From Arachis hypogaea (lineage: Eukaryota; Streptophyta; Magnoliopsida; Fabales; Fabaceae), in assembly GCF_003086295.3 (NCBI RefSeq), contig NC_092054.1, positions 17,185,878-17,249,877 on the forward strand: a stretch of 64,000 nucleotides of DNA. The letters are read 5' to 3'. Below the pieces are notes generated by a model, which was not told the origin of the DNA, did not search any database, and saw only the letters and a program-made list of their open reading frames with translations. Shown here one piece after another: positions 36,123-47,953 of this stretch (position 1 is its first letter; every line of letters begins with the position of its first letter). Position numbers and translations under genes: made by a program.

Positions 36123-37253
36123 TCAGTGATGGTGGCTACTGCTCCCTCCGAAGAATCCCCTAGAGCATTGAAGCTCCTCGATGTCACGCCCCTGCCTCCT
36201 TTGCTCCTCCATCATCTGATGGAGGAGTGCAAACTGATCCTGATGCTCCAGTCTCAGTTGATCAGCTGATGATGTCAACTCCCCTAAAGATGTGGTCAAC
36301 TGATCCCAGTAGCCACAGGGAGGGAAGTACATCCCCTGAAGCATCTCCAGAAGATCCTACGGAGGCGGTGGAACTGGCTCCTGCTATGGTCCTTGCACGG
36401 GCTCCCTAGCGTGATCCATACCCTTCTTTGTGATCGGCCACTCCTCCTCGATCAGGGTATCTCCCTCTATGTGAGCTCCAGCTGCTGTGCATAAGCAGTA
36501 AATGAGATGAGGGAATGTCAGCCTCGCAGTGGTGGATGGCTTGTCAGCTACTCTGTAGAACTCTTGAGGGATCACCTCATATACCTCCACCTCATTGCTG
36601 AGCATAATGCAGTGAATCATCCCTGCTCACTCGACTGTAACCTTATAGTGGTTACTCGTAGGGATGATAAAACATTGGATAAACTCCAACCATCCTCTAG
36701 CTATTGGCCTAAGGTCAAGCCTACCTAGCTGGTAAGGCTGACCTTGAGCATTCCTCCTCCACTGAGCTCCAGGTACGCAGATGTCAGCAAGGACTTAATC
36801 CAACTACTGGTCAGTATTGACCCTGCGAATGTATGAGTGTGGGTCCTCTCGTGGCTCTGGAAACTGTAACGTCACCCTCACACTCTCAAGGCTGAAATCC
36901 ATGATATGTTCTCTAACCATGGTGTGCCAATTCCTCGGCTCTGGGTTCACGCTTCTATCATGCTTGCTCGTCACCCAGGCGTTGGCGCAGAACTCTCGCA
37001 CCATCAACACTCCAACCTCTGTTACAGGGTTGGCCAGAACTTCCCAACCCCGTCTTAGAATCTGATATAGGATCTCCGGGTACTCATCATCCTTCAGCTT
37101 GAAGGGGACCTCGAGAGTCACCTTCTTCTTCCTCACCACATCATAAAAATGGTCTTGATGGGTCTTGGAGAGGAATCGTGTGAAATCTCATGGCTCGTAA
37201 GTGGGAGCTTTCTCCTTTCTTTTCCTTGAAAATTCTCCGGTTTTGGGTGCCAT
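36123..37253 (-). pseudogene. 3' ORF of the Athila-like element (putative plant transposon protein)
   Basis: Starts at 37253 as MAPKTGEFSRKRKEKAP. It continues, after a TGA at 37188-37190, with VRKKKVTLEVPFKLKDD, LRRGWEVLANPV and VREFCANAWVTSK. Further on are GWLEFIQCFIIPTSN and KPSTTARLTFPHLIYCLC. This is the accessory ORF found in the env position of Athila-type gypsy elements in legumes. Its function is unknown. At least four stops or frameshifts break it, and a shifted tail runs to about 36123. It lies between the long non-coding spacer and the 3' LTR, as expected. Confidence 0.75.
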
Positions 37254-38389
37254 GGAGGTAAGAATGAGGAAGCAAAAAGTGGAGTGCCCAACACAAAACT
37301 TAAAAGCTTTGCTCATCCCCGAGAAAATAGAAATATAAAATAAGAAAAGGAAAATAAAATAAAAGAAGGAGATAAAGGAGATGGGATATTATCTTCGGCC
37401 TTTGGGGTGAAGAAAGGGGTAAGATAAAGAAAGGGAATGTGTATGGGGAAGAATAAGTAAAAGGGGAAGAGTAGTGTGAGGTGTGGTTAAAGTGGATGAA
37501 GATAGCGGTATTTATAGGTAGGGGTGGGTGGGTTTCGGTTATGGTGGTGGGAGTGGGGGAAAATTGAATTTGAATGTGGGTTGTTGGAAAGAGAGATGGA
37601 TGGGATTGATGAGAGGGGATTGGATAGAGTGAAAGGTGAGTTGAGAGAATCAAGGAAAGTGATAGGTGATGGGATGGATGAATGTGGATGGAAAAGTGGG
37701 TTAGAGAGGAGAGAGAATGGATAAGATTGTGTGGTGAAATGGTTGGTGGTTGGGGTTTCTCAATTGGCCAAAAAACTTTAAAATTCAAAATCAACATGCT
37801 GCCTCCCCCTGAGCACTGAATGCTGAGCTGGCGTTTGGCACCACCAGGGGGATCTCCCTTTTTTTTTTGCTAGCGTTTAAACTCCCTAGAGGGACCAAAA
37901 ATTGGTCTTGAGCTTCTCCCTTTTAGACGTTAAACGTCCACTGCCTTTTCTCCCCCCTGGGCGCTAGACACCGGGCTGGCGTTTGGCGTCACCAGGGGGC
38001 CTTCTTCAGGGTGTGCTATTTTTCCGTCTACACGTCCTTGTTTCTGTTCTAAGTGTTATATATGATCACAAATGTTATAAAAATGAGAAAAACTATGAAC
38101 TCAATATAAAATAAATTAATATGAAATCAAACTCAAATAAACTAAAGTAGAATAAAAGAAAGTAAAAGTAAACTATAGGATACGTATGGTTGGGTTGCCT
38201 CCCAACAAGCACTTCTTTACCGTCATTAGCTTGACGAACAGCTCCTTTACGGAGGGTTATAGGGGCTTAGATCTTCACCCCTTATTGTGAACTTCCTCCT
38301 TGTGCTCTCATGAATTAGTTCAACATGCTCCAGAGATAGGATTCTGCTCACCATGTGTGGTATGACTGGACTTTTTGTAAAGACTACTC
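37254..38389. other. Non-coding interior of the Athila-like element
   Basis: Where the polymerase and integrase would be, there is only A/G-rich and repetitive DNA. Two diverged copies of a GGCGTTTGGC-containing block lie at about 37800-37860 and 37955-38010. No RT or integrase motif could be read in any frame. Confidence 0.7.
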
Positions 38390-40673
38390 TCATGCCAGGT
38401 GAGAAGTCTCCAGTAGGAATCTTCTTGTTCCTAGCCTTTGGGTACTTTCTTTTAGGGCCTCCTCTTTCAATAGTGGGTGGTAAAATCCCAACACCAAACT
38501 TAGGTTTGATGTCAGGGGACTCTGTATGGCTTTTGCCACTGAATGAGAAGGCTTGAGCACTGAGCTCTGCGTGCTAGTACCATCTTTGTCAGAGAGAGGT
38601 TGAGGTTTAAAAATTTTGAACAGCAAATAGTCTTCATGCGTCCTCAAGCATAACTCTCCTCTCTCTACATCAATCAAGGCTCTCTCAGTAGCTAGTGACC
38701 TTCCTAGGATGATGGAGTCATCCTTTTCTTCTCTAGTATCAAGTATCACGCAGTCTACTGGGAGGTAAAGGTCTCCAACCTTTACTAGGACGTTCTCCAC
38801 CATTCCATATGCCCTATTCAGCGACTTGTCTACCATCTCCAGTGAGATCCTTGTGGGCTACGCCTCTTGGATCCCCAGCTTCTTCATTACAGAGAGAGGC
38901 ATTAGATTTATGCTTGATCCAAGGTAGCATAGTGCCTTCTCAAATGTGATGGTCCCTATAGTGCAGGGAATCAAGAAGCTTCCGGGATATGTCAATTTCT
39001 AAGGTAGCTTCTTTTGCACTAGTGCACTGCACTCCTTGGTCAGCACCACAGTTTCATCTTTCCTCAGGACTTTCTTCTCAGAGAATACACTTTTCGGACA
39101 GGCCATATAGGGAGGCTTCTTCTCTAACACATCGGCAAAAGGAATATTGATCTGTAATTTCTTAAAGACTGCCAAGAATTGAGCAAGTTGCTCGTCCTTG
39201 GTCTCCTCTTGCATGTTCAGAGGGTGTTGTACTCCTGGCTCGTTTATCACTACTAGGGTGTGTACTAGTGCTCTGCCAGTCTCCTTTTGAGCCTTTTTCT
39301 CTTTCAATTCCTCAGCAACATCCTCCTCTTTAGGCACGGCCTTCTTGCCCATAGTGAGGGCTTTGCACTCTTCTCTTGGATTTACCTTTGTGTTGCTTGG
39401 AAAAGTGTTGGGAGGTCTCTCAGGTATCCTACTGCTCAACTGACCCACTTGTATTTCCAAGTTCCGAATTGAAGACTGAGTCTCTTGCATAAAGCTGTGA
39501 GTGATCTTGGAAAGATTAGAGACTATTGTGGCTAAGTCAAAGAGGCTATATTTGGACGTCTCCATCTGCTGATGAGAGGCTTGGAACTGTCTGTTGTTGA
39601 ACCTATTCTGATTGGTTCCACCCTGGTTGTTGTTGAAGCCCTGTTGAGGCCTTTATTGCTCCCTCCACCCAAAGTTAGGATGATTCCTCCATCCCTGATT
39701 AAAAGTATTTGCATAGGGATCATTATTGGAATTTTTAGAGAAAATTTTCATGTAATTTACTTCCTCCATGGTGGGTAAGCAATGTCATAGCCGTCCCCTT
39801 GAGTATGGCTTTTAGTCATGCCATAGGATGCATCTTGAGTGTTGACAGCTGAAACCTGTATCCTAGTCAAGTGCTGAGAGATCATGCTTATCTACTGGGA
39901 CATAAGTTTGTTCTAAGCCAAGATGGAATCCAGTGTATTCATCTCTATAACTCCTCTCTTTTGATTAGTCCCAGTTCACAGGATTCCTCTCACAAGTGTA
40001 CATGTACTGGTTGTTGGCAACCATCTCGATAAGCTCATCTGCCTCTTTAGGCGTCTTCTTCATGTGTAGAGAACCACCTGCAAAGTGATCTAATGACATC
40101 TTGACCATCTTAGAGAGGCCATCATAAAAAATCTACAGCCTGGTCCAGTCTGAAATCATGTTTGAGGGGGCATCTTCTGATCATCTGCTTGTATCTCTCC
40201 CATGCCTCATAGAGGGACTCTCTCTCTTTCTGTCTGAAGGCCTGGACATCCACTCTGAGCTTACTTAGCTTCTAGGGTGGAAAGAACTTGGTCAAAAATC
40301 CAGTGACTACCTTGTCCCATGAGTCCAGGCTCTCTTTGTACTGATAATCAAGCCACTGCTTTGCTTTGTCCCTTATAGCAAAAGGGAAGAGCATGAGCTT
40401 TTAGACCTTAGGGTTCACTCCATTCGTCTTGACCATGTCATAGATTTACAGGAAATCAGATATGAACTTATTGGGGTCCTCCTGCGGGAGTCCATGATAC
40501 TGAAAGTTCTGTTGCACTAGAGTGACCGATTGAGGCTTAAACTTGAAGTTATTGACACCAATGGCAGGTATAGATATACTGTGCCCATAGAAGTTAGGCG
40601 TGGGTGTAGTGTATGAGCCAAGCACCTTCCTTGCTTGCTCTTCAACGTTTGGATTCCCTCCATTAGTTGCCAT
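38390..40673 (-). pseudogene. gag-protease pseudogene of the Athila-like element
   Basis: gag packages the element's RNA, and the retropepsin-like protease matures the polyprotein. The frame opens at 40673 with MATNGGNPNVEEQARKVLG and reads on through YHGLPQEDPNKFI. Interrupted blocks then show WLDYQYKESLDSWDKVV, FRQKERESLYEAWERYKQM, IRNLEIQVGQLS (near 39480) and NPREECKAL. The protease-like domain at 38836-38390 has GDLYLPVDCVILDT followed by DSIILGRSLATERALID. In this block the active-site motif is altered relative to a standard DTG triad. Many stops are present, so it is non-functional. The initiator codon lies only about 3 bp from LTR sequence because the leader has been deleted. Confidence 0.85.
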
Positions 40674-40675
40674 AG

Positions 40676-41447
40676 TGGCAAACCATAAGTGATTAAACCT
40701 TAATCTCTTAGTGATTTAATCTCCTCCAATCCTCATCAAACGCCACTCTCGTGGTCACTCAATTCAGATCAGAGGGTGAAGTTTAAAAAGCTAGTTTAAT
40801 GCCACAAAAATCCTAATTACCCAACACTAACAGGATTATATGTCACATATCCCGGTTAGTTCATGTAATTAACAATTTAGGAGGAGTGTTTTAAAGCTGT
40901 AGTTCAGGCGAGATAACTCTCTCGAGAATCACAAGAACTCATGTAGAAAATGGTCATACTCTCGTTCCACCTAGTTCATAAGATTACTAACGAAAACAAT
41001 ACCTTAGAATTGAATCAAATATAAATTAAAATAGAAGAATAATAACTTAATCTATAGAAATAAACAGAGCTCCTAACCTTAACCAGGAGGTTTAGTTGCT
41101 CATAAATTACAGAAAAAATAGGATTCTTCAAAGTGCTGGCGTTCAGCTTCAGGAATGGGTATTGAATGCCAAGTGGGGAAATGTGCGTCTCTGGTCTGTG
41201 CCCCCTGCTAGCGCCAAATGCCAGGTGGAAGTTCAGCGCCCAGGTAGGGTGCTGCCAGCATTTTTCTTTCTTGCTTCAGGCTTCTCCAAACTGCTCCGAA
41301 TTTCACTTAAAATCATAACAACACAAGAAAAACTCAAAGTAGCATCCAAAGGTGATTTTTGTACTAAAATCATGTAAAAGTAAATAAAATCTAACTGAAA
41401 TCACTATAAAAATAACTAGAAAAATGGTATAAGATGCTCATGCATCA
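40676..41447 (-). repeat. 5' LTR of the Athila-like element, truncated
   Basis: Aligns with 34142-35100 of the 3' LTR. About 190 bp in the middle are missing. The 3' portion (equivalent to 33821-34141), the primer-binding site and the leader before gag are also gone. Confidence 0.9.
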
Positions 41448-41452
41448 GAACA

Positions 41453-42764
41453 TTGAAATTGCAGAACGTGCATTGCATAGCTTGAAGTTATAGTGTTAAA
41501 TTTTTAGTGTCATTGCAGCCTCCTAATCGGTCTTCTTCGTCGTTACTGCCTCCAGCAGAATCGTCACTGCCACCGGTACAATCGTTGTTGCCTCCAACAG
41601 CCACTTCGTCACTCATCGTTGCTGCCTCCCGAAGCCTCGTCGTCGCTACATCAATAAGTCCCTTTCTCTGACTAGTTTCAATTGAGTTTTTTTTTCTTCA
41701 ATATTTGGGGTTTAGGGTTTATTCAATATTTTAAATTATTTGAAAATGTTAATTTTTTGAGTTTGTATCTTTATTTCTGTAATTATTGTTGAATTTTTAT
41801 TTGGGAATTCAAGATTTATTCGATTGCTAATTTTTTGTATTTAAAATTGTTAATTTTTTTAGTTTTATTTCTGTTTATACAATTGTTGTTGAATTTTTAT
41901 TTGAAAATTTAGAATGTATTCAATTATTAATGTTTTGTGTTTGAAATTGTTAATATTCTATGATTGAAATTTTTAATTTGTAAAATTTGCAGATATTTAC
42001 AGATATTTAGTTCTCCGACAGATACAAAATTTCTGTTACCCGTAGCGGAAGGCGGATTATAGTGACGACCCTGCCCCATGGCCATCTCTAACAGTGGTAT
42101 TGTATTTCATCACCCTTATCAATTTATAATTATAAAGATGACTAGCAAAATAGTAAAACTACATCCACTAGCTTAGTTGGTGAGACATGTGTTTCTCATG
42201 TAATTACAATTCTGTCCAACATATCCATTGATATTCACAACCTCTGCCCTTTTTGTATCTTTCTTTTAACCCATTTGAAGCTGAAAAGGTAAGGAAACTA
42301 CCTATTTCTCGAACTCTCTCCTGTAATATTTTGAACTGTTGCAAAGTCCCTTTTTGTCTGCTGGATCGAATGCAGAGGTGGTTTCAGCAATCCCAAATCA
42401 CTGTTTCGAGTTCAAATGCTGCTTTGTGATTGGTTTCGTGGTATAAACATGGGATTTTTGAGTAATTATCTCCCAGATAATTGTTCTAATCTTTGGTTAA
42501 TAGGATTACGAGAAGAAGTTCCAGCAATTTTGAGCGGGGATCTTTAAAAAATTTTCAAATTTTAATTCTTTTGGTAAGATTGGATAATAAGGTGTAAATA
42601 ATGATTTCCTTTTGGCATGCATGCATGGTTTTCAAAATGAGCTCAAGGTTATAAATGGAGCATGTCGTTTATGCAATGACCTCACCATTTCAAAATAGTC
42701 TGTATCTTCTACTCACATAAGCGGTTTAGAATGAAACAGAGGCTTCTAGGTTTTTAAATCCCAA
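41453..42764. other. Intergenic DNA, possible hAT end
   Basis: A Ser/Ala/Pro-type repetitive patch at 41500-41650, then AT-rich DNA. At about 42083-42095 the sequence ends GGCCATCTCTA, the reverse complement of TAGAGATGGC, the end of a common plant hAT family (compare 15811). The opposite end was not found. Confidence 0.4.
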
Positions 42765-45134
42765 ATGTCATTAAGGCAACCAAGGAGTATCTTGAATCAA
42801 ATTGTTGATCGTGTTGCAAGTATCAATCCAACAAAGTTAGCTTGGAATTTAGTGTTGGTGTTGTTCATTTATACGAGTTATGCAGCCAATCCAATCCTGC
42901 CGATGTTTATAGCTTAGAGATGGTGCTGCAAGATGAATAGGTATTTTATTTCTGTGCTGATTGTAATTTCTTGGCGTTGTGGTTATAAAGTTGGTTAGAA
43001 TTTGTTGTCTTATTAGTAATTTTCCCTATTTTTAGGGTGACTAGATACATTGTTCAATCCCAAAAGCAAATATTGCGGTATTCAAGACCTTGATACGTGA
43101 GAATGGAATATACTCGATGAAAAATTTCATTGTTCAAGGAAATAACAAACTGGTGAAGACAACAGGGCACAAATATAAACTGAGTTTTGACATGAAGACA
43201 TGTGTTTCACGTCTTCCCAGTGATACATTTATTTTAAATCCTTTTAGTTTCGTTCCATTCCCTGAAATTGAGGCAATGGTTGGAATGAATCGCAATCACC
43301 TGTTAGGTAATTTTATATCATTTGTTGTGTTCGGTCCATTTGTTTCTGTTGGTTTCATAATTTGGTTTTAATTGTGGTTTCCTTTTTTTTTGGTCATTTT
43401 ACAGACTTCATCGGTCAGGTGTGGTGGGTAAGGAAGATGCTCAAGCTATGGTTACGAAATTTGGCTAGCAGAGTAAATGCATTGCACTTTACCTAGAGGA
43501 TTAGAGTTAGTTTCTTTATGTTATTAATGGGTTTGTTTATATATAATGTCCTTAACCAAAATTCCTTTATCATTGTGAATAATCCTCATGTCATTGTTTA
43601 TGCAGAATAGGATGAAGTGCACCCTCTTTGGTGAATCTATTGATAAAGTTATTAGTTTCATGGGTAAACCTGAAAATGAGCCAGTCATCTTGGTGGCACA
43701 GTTGTTTAAGCCACATTTCTACTTGAAGAAAGTCAGTGTTCAAAACAGTCTTTATGCTTCTCGAGTTTTTTCAATCCGGATATTGCTAATGTTGTATCAT
43801 TTAAGAATAGGTAACTATAGAATGTATTAGAACTGTTATTTATTGTTGTGAAGATTTATAATTAAAGGATATGCATGCTGATGTATTATTCGGTTTAGCT
43901 TAATGAAACAGTGTGAGAGAGCGTCATAGCCTATTAGTCACATTGATATGCAACCTCAATACTTTGTTAGTCATGAGCTTTCAGCCGGGGCATTTCTGGT
44001 AAAGACAATTGAGGATATTCTTAACATGATAACTGTGTGATTTTTTATTCCTGTCAGTCTATATTAGTAAAATGATTTATATCATTTTCTTTACATATTT
44101 TTATTTACATGTTGTAGGAAACATTGTGTTGGGTTGTTGGAACAATTGTCTCCATTGAGGTTGGTGCTACAGATTGGTTTTATGCTTCGTGTAAGACTTG
44201 CCCAAGAAAAGTTAAGGAGAACAAAGATCGATATTTTGCGAGTACTGTGGAATTGATTTATAGGTTGACATTATTGCTTTGTAGGTATTGGCTTAATGTT
44301 GTCATCACTGATAGAACTGGATGTGTTAATCTTATAATATGGAATCAGGAAGCCAAATTAATTATGGGAAAGCCTGCAGGTGACATGAGAGACCTGAGTA
44401 TAAGACAACATTTTTCATTCTTTTCTTTCATATAAGATTATGCTATGCAGTTTATAAGTATTTTGTGTCTTACATATTAGCTTGATTCCTTGAATTAGCA
44501 GAAATCTGAAAGCACTAATTCCTACCCAAAAGCTTTTGACTCACTGCTTGAGAGGAAGTACCTTTTTAAAACATCCATTGGAAAGAAAAATATTAGTACT
44601 CTTGACCAGGTATATAATGTAATTAAGATAAGTGATGATGACTCACTTATTGGAATGTATAGCTCCGAAGCTTCCTCTGCAGAAATTGAGGTCTGTTTTC
44701 GAACATTGTAAAAAATTTAGGTTCTTATAGATAAGTTTGTTCATTTTTCATTTGTTTCGTATGTTGTGGCTTAGGGTGCGGATCCAAATGTTTCAAATTT
44801 GTTGGCTATAAGTGGACAAACTGATAATGACTCGGACGGAATTGGTGTAGCAGTTATTTCTTTATCAAAGGTCAGTAATAAATTCTTATAATTTTCTTAT
44901 ACAAAAACTTAGTTAACAATCCATTAAAAATCTTGAATTTGAGAAATTCGTTTAATTGTGTAGGACTCTGTAATGGAAAGCAATTTTGATATAGGGTTGG
45001 AAACTCCTGCCAAGCCTACGGATGTTGAATTTGTTTCACATTCAGCAATAATGGTCGGGATGGATAGTCCAGATGTGCAAGGTTCCAGCAACAAGACCAC
45101 AAGATGCGGAGCTGGGAAAAGAAAGATTGAGTGA
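42765..45134 (+). pseudogene. Replication protein A 70-kDa-like (OB-fold) pseudogene
   Basis: RPA70 homologues bind single-stranded DNA, and many plant copies belong to the DUF223 type spread by Helitrons. Recognisable segments in order are INPTKLAWNL (about 42830), IHCSIPKANIAVFKTLI (43045), GIYSMKNFIVQGNNKLVKT (43100) and FSFVPFPEIEAMVGMN (43245). A shifted DFIGQ...KEDAQAMVTKFG follows, then NRMKCTLFGESIDKVISFM (43606), FKPHFYLKKVSVQNSLYASR and CWVVGTIVSIEVGATDWFYASC (44125). The last pieces are VVITDRTGCVNLIIWN and a final exon ending CGAGKRKIE. Introns with GT-AG edges separate them. Stops (for example after QGD near 43042, and after KFG) and indels break the frame. Confidence 0.8.
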
Positions 45135-45573
45135 AGATTTATTATAGTTATTGTTATTTTTAGTTTTAGATGTAGTTGGTCGTATGCTGAAGTCCAGAGA
45201 AATATGTCTTTTGCTAATGTTTCAAATTTATATGTCTTAGTGCTGTTTATTTAGGTATGAAGTAATGCGGTTGACCATCTATGCTTCGGTACCAATTGGT
45301 ATTCTTAAGTGTAACCCTTTATGGTTAAACTCTATGTGTGGAATATATTGCTTTTACTTTATTTTAGTTAAATTAGTAATAGTATTAAGTTATAGACAAA
45401 TTAACCCAATGCCAAACAAATATAGTGAATTATCTACAGATTAAGTCAAAATATAGTGACTAATAGAGCAATTATTCTCTTGATTCAAAGTACTATTCGC
45501 TCTAATTTCATAGAGATTTAGTCAATTATCTATAAATATTTGATAATTTCTTCGTTCCTGCCATTATAAATTA
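45135..45573. other. Intergenic DNA
   Basis: AT-rich 3' flank of the RPA-like pseudogene; nothing recognised. Confidence 0.5.
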
Positions 45574-45715
45574 GAAAAATTTTCAAGTGTACCGGTGTTT
45601 TAGTTATTTTTAACTGTTGATCTTAATTATAAAAAATATATATAATATATATAATTAAGATCAACGGTTAAAAATCACTGATACACCGGTATGACGGTAC
45701 ACTTGAAAATCTTCC
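45574..45715. mobile_element. 142-bp MULE-type MITE with 9-bp TSD
   Basis: Nearly a full palindrome: both arms carry TTTTCAAGTGTACCG and TAATTAAGATCAACGGTTAA-type blocks around a TATATA centre. Flanked by a perfect 9-bp duplication TATAAATTA (45565-45573 and 45716-45724), as expected for Mutator-type insertion. Confidence 0.9.
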
Positions 45716-45724
45716 TATAAATTA

Positions 45725-46817
45725 TGGCACCAACAATTACAAGATTTAAGCTAATTTTACAAAAAGGATGTAACAGACAAAATACACTTATCAAGAAATA
45801 TATATACAAACAAAATGTAAGTAAGTATTAAATTTATTTTATAACTATTTTATTATGGAATAAGAATTCTTTATTATACGTGTATAAATTATATTTTAAA
45901 AGGAGATGGTTTCTGAAATTAGTGACCATTTATAGTTGATAATGTAGTCGGTAATCTTAATTATATTATTATTATATATGTCTGTGAGATCAAATTATTT
46001 TCTTGCATTTAAAAATTAAATTTCAGTCGTATGGAACAACATTTAATGAAGGAGTTTGTAAATGAAATTATATTCAGAAATGATTGATTCTTGACAGTCT
46101 TAAATATTAAATGATATAAGCTTCGAGAGAAAACTCATTATCAGTATATTGGTAAACAAAATTGTCCTTTCTATTTGTTTGTTTTCCACTAAATTTTAAA
46201 TTCAGGTTTGTTACAATGAACACCAATAAATTAAGCCTACTCATCAAAAGAAGTGCATCAACTTTTAGAGATACATTATTTCACAAGAAGTTAAGTGATT
46301 GAATTTTCAATCAGAAGACATTTATTTAGGGAACCAACCATGCTGCTTTTTAGTCAATTATGTCTAATCACGTTTACGCATAACTTGAGTTAATTGCTTT
46401 GTTGATAAAAGTGACATGAGCCTTTTTAAGAGCGTTAAAAACTCTTTTTATTTAATTCTGTCAAATCACGTTAGGGGAAAGAAGCAATGCATAATAGTTT
46501 AACCATTCCATAATACTACGTTCATATATCTGCTGGGTTATGTTAATATACAATTTTGTCAACAATATCAATTTTGTCCATATGTAGTGTGTAACCATGG
46601 AGAACCAGTTTAGTGTTTAAGGCAAACAAATAAATTGCCTTTTTCAGACTAAATAAAGTTAAATACTCTTTTTTTACCGGATCCCAACTGAGGAAAAATA
46701 TATTATTTAATCCAGTGTTTGTCGTTTAGGATATGGAGCACTTTTAGCCCATTAAACTTTCACTTTAAAGAACTTATTGTAATTTCTGCACTATCCAAAC
46801 CACAATTTACCATTCAA
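45725..46817. other. AT-rich intergenic DNA
   Basis: No gene or structured repeat recognised. Confidence 0.5.
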
Positions 46818-47953
46818 ATGTCTAACTCACCGGCCAGGAGTTGCTACCCCTTATACTAGATGAGATCATTTATGAAATCTTTAGTAGAACCAATAGTAAA
46901 ACAGTCGGTCGATGCAGAACAACATCTACGTATTGGAGGAGAGCTTTGTCGACATGAGAATTCATCTTAAAGCACTCAAACCATTCGAATAAAAAAGGTG
47001 GTTCCATCTTGGCACACCTAACTGTGAAGGGTTTTAGGTCAAGTGTTAGCTGGGTTATTCAATTTGATGCAGAAACTGGCAAAGGAGAAGCTATTAGAAT
47101 TCCATTTTGGCAAGCAAATAGAGGTCAGTTTCATGTCATTGGATGCCAAAATGGTAATATAGCAATCAGGTACTCATGCAAAGGTAAGCCAACTAATATA
47201 ATTGTGCTAAATCCACAGATGGGAACCTTTTGTCGGATCCTTGATCCTATGAAACATCATTGTAGTATCTGTGGAGTTTCTTATGCATTCACTTATCTTC
47301 CAAACTCTTTCGATTATGTTTTGGTTAGTATATTTAAGCAAAAAATTTTGGATACAAACTCTTGGTTTAGTTTATATTTATCAGTCACTCGTCGGGGGGA
47401 TAGACATTGTATATGCCTACCATACGTCCGAGGTCTTGATCTAAGGTATGTTGTGTCAAACGGCATCATTTGTTGGTTGAACTGGAATAATTATGGAGTT
47501 ACTAAGAACCAATGTATCATACATTATTCTGTGCTAAATCATGAGTTTGGATACATACTCATTCCTTTAGAAGCAAGGTGTAGGTTTCAAAGGTTGTTGG
47601 TTGGTAATGGTTCCATGCATTATGTTGCCAACTACAATCAAACACATGGATATAAGTGGCTCATGTGGAATATTGTAGAGAATGCAGCAAGCTACTCATG
47701 GCATTATTGTATTGAAGGCCAATCAGTTGGATTTTTAGAAACTCCTCAACTGTTTAATGGTAATGAGTTAATTTTGCTGAAAGAGATTAATACAACATTG
47801 AAGAATCCAAATGATGGTAGGCGTTCAAAGATGACATTTACTGCTGTTGGTCAAGGAAGTTCATTTAGGAGGCATGTTTACACCATGGAGCACCCGTCGT
47901 CCATCTTTGTCAAATCTCTAAATTTTAATTATGATATGCTTTTTCCAGTTTAG
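46818..47953 (+). pseudogene. F-box/FBA-domain protein pseudogene
   Basis: F-box proteins recruit substrates to SCF ubiquitin ligases. An ATG at 46818 reads MSNSPARS. A one-base shift then gives the F-box helix LLPLILDEIIYEIFSRT, followed by CRTTSTYWRRAL. A TGA near 46955 interrupts the same frame, which then continues unbroken through KKGGSILAHLTVKGFRSS to 47953. The downstream 314-residue part resembles an F-box-associated domain (FNPQ-like NPQMGTF, then ICWLNWN, LLVGNGSMHYV and NELILLKE). One frameshift plus one stop separate it from an intact single-exon gene of about 375 residues. A truncated protein starting at 47009 is possible but would lack the F-box. Confidence 0.7.

Larger units (their letters stand above)
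33821..41447 (-). mobile_element. Athila-like Ty3/gypsy LTR element lacking RT and integrase
   Basis: A 7.6-kb unit bounded by the 5-bp duplication GAACA (33816-33820 and 41448-41452). On the minus strand the LTR starts TGATGTGTGAGC and ends GCACCA. From 5' to 3' it has a damaged 5' LTR (40676-41447), a gag-protease region, a long non-coding section with an additional 3' ORF, and a complete 3' LTR (33821-35100). No reverse transcriptase, RNase H or integrase motif is present between protease and the 3' ORF, so it must have moved using enzymes from a relative. Stops in every ORF show it is old. Confidence 0.9.

Noticed and set aside
37300..37797. Ser/His/Pro-rich 165-codon open frame
   Set aside because: Derived from a purine-rich spacer of the Athila-like element on the opposite strand, with no similarity or conserved motif.
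34142..41447. Solo-LTR pair or two independent insertions
   Set aside because: The matching GAACA duplication sits only at the outer edges, and gag lies next to the right LTR, so it is one element.
42165..42225. tRNA gene suggested by an A-box-like CTTAGTTGGTGAG
   Set aside because: No convincing B box or cloverleaf follows.
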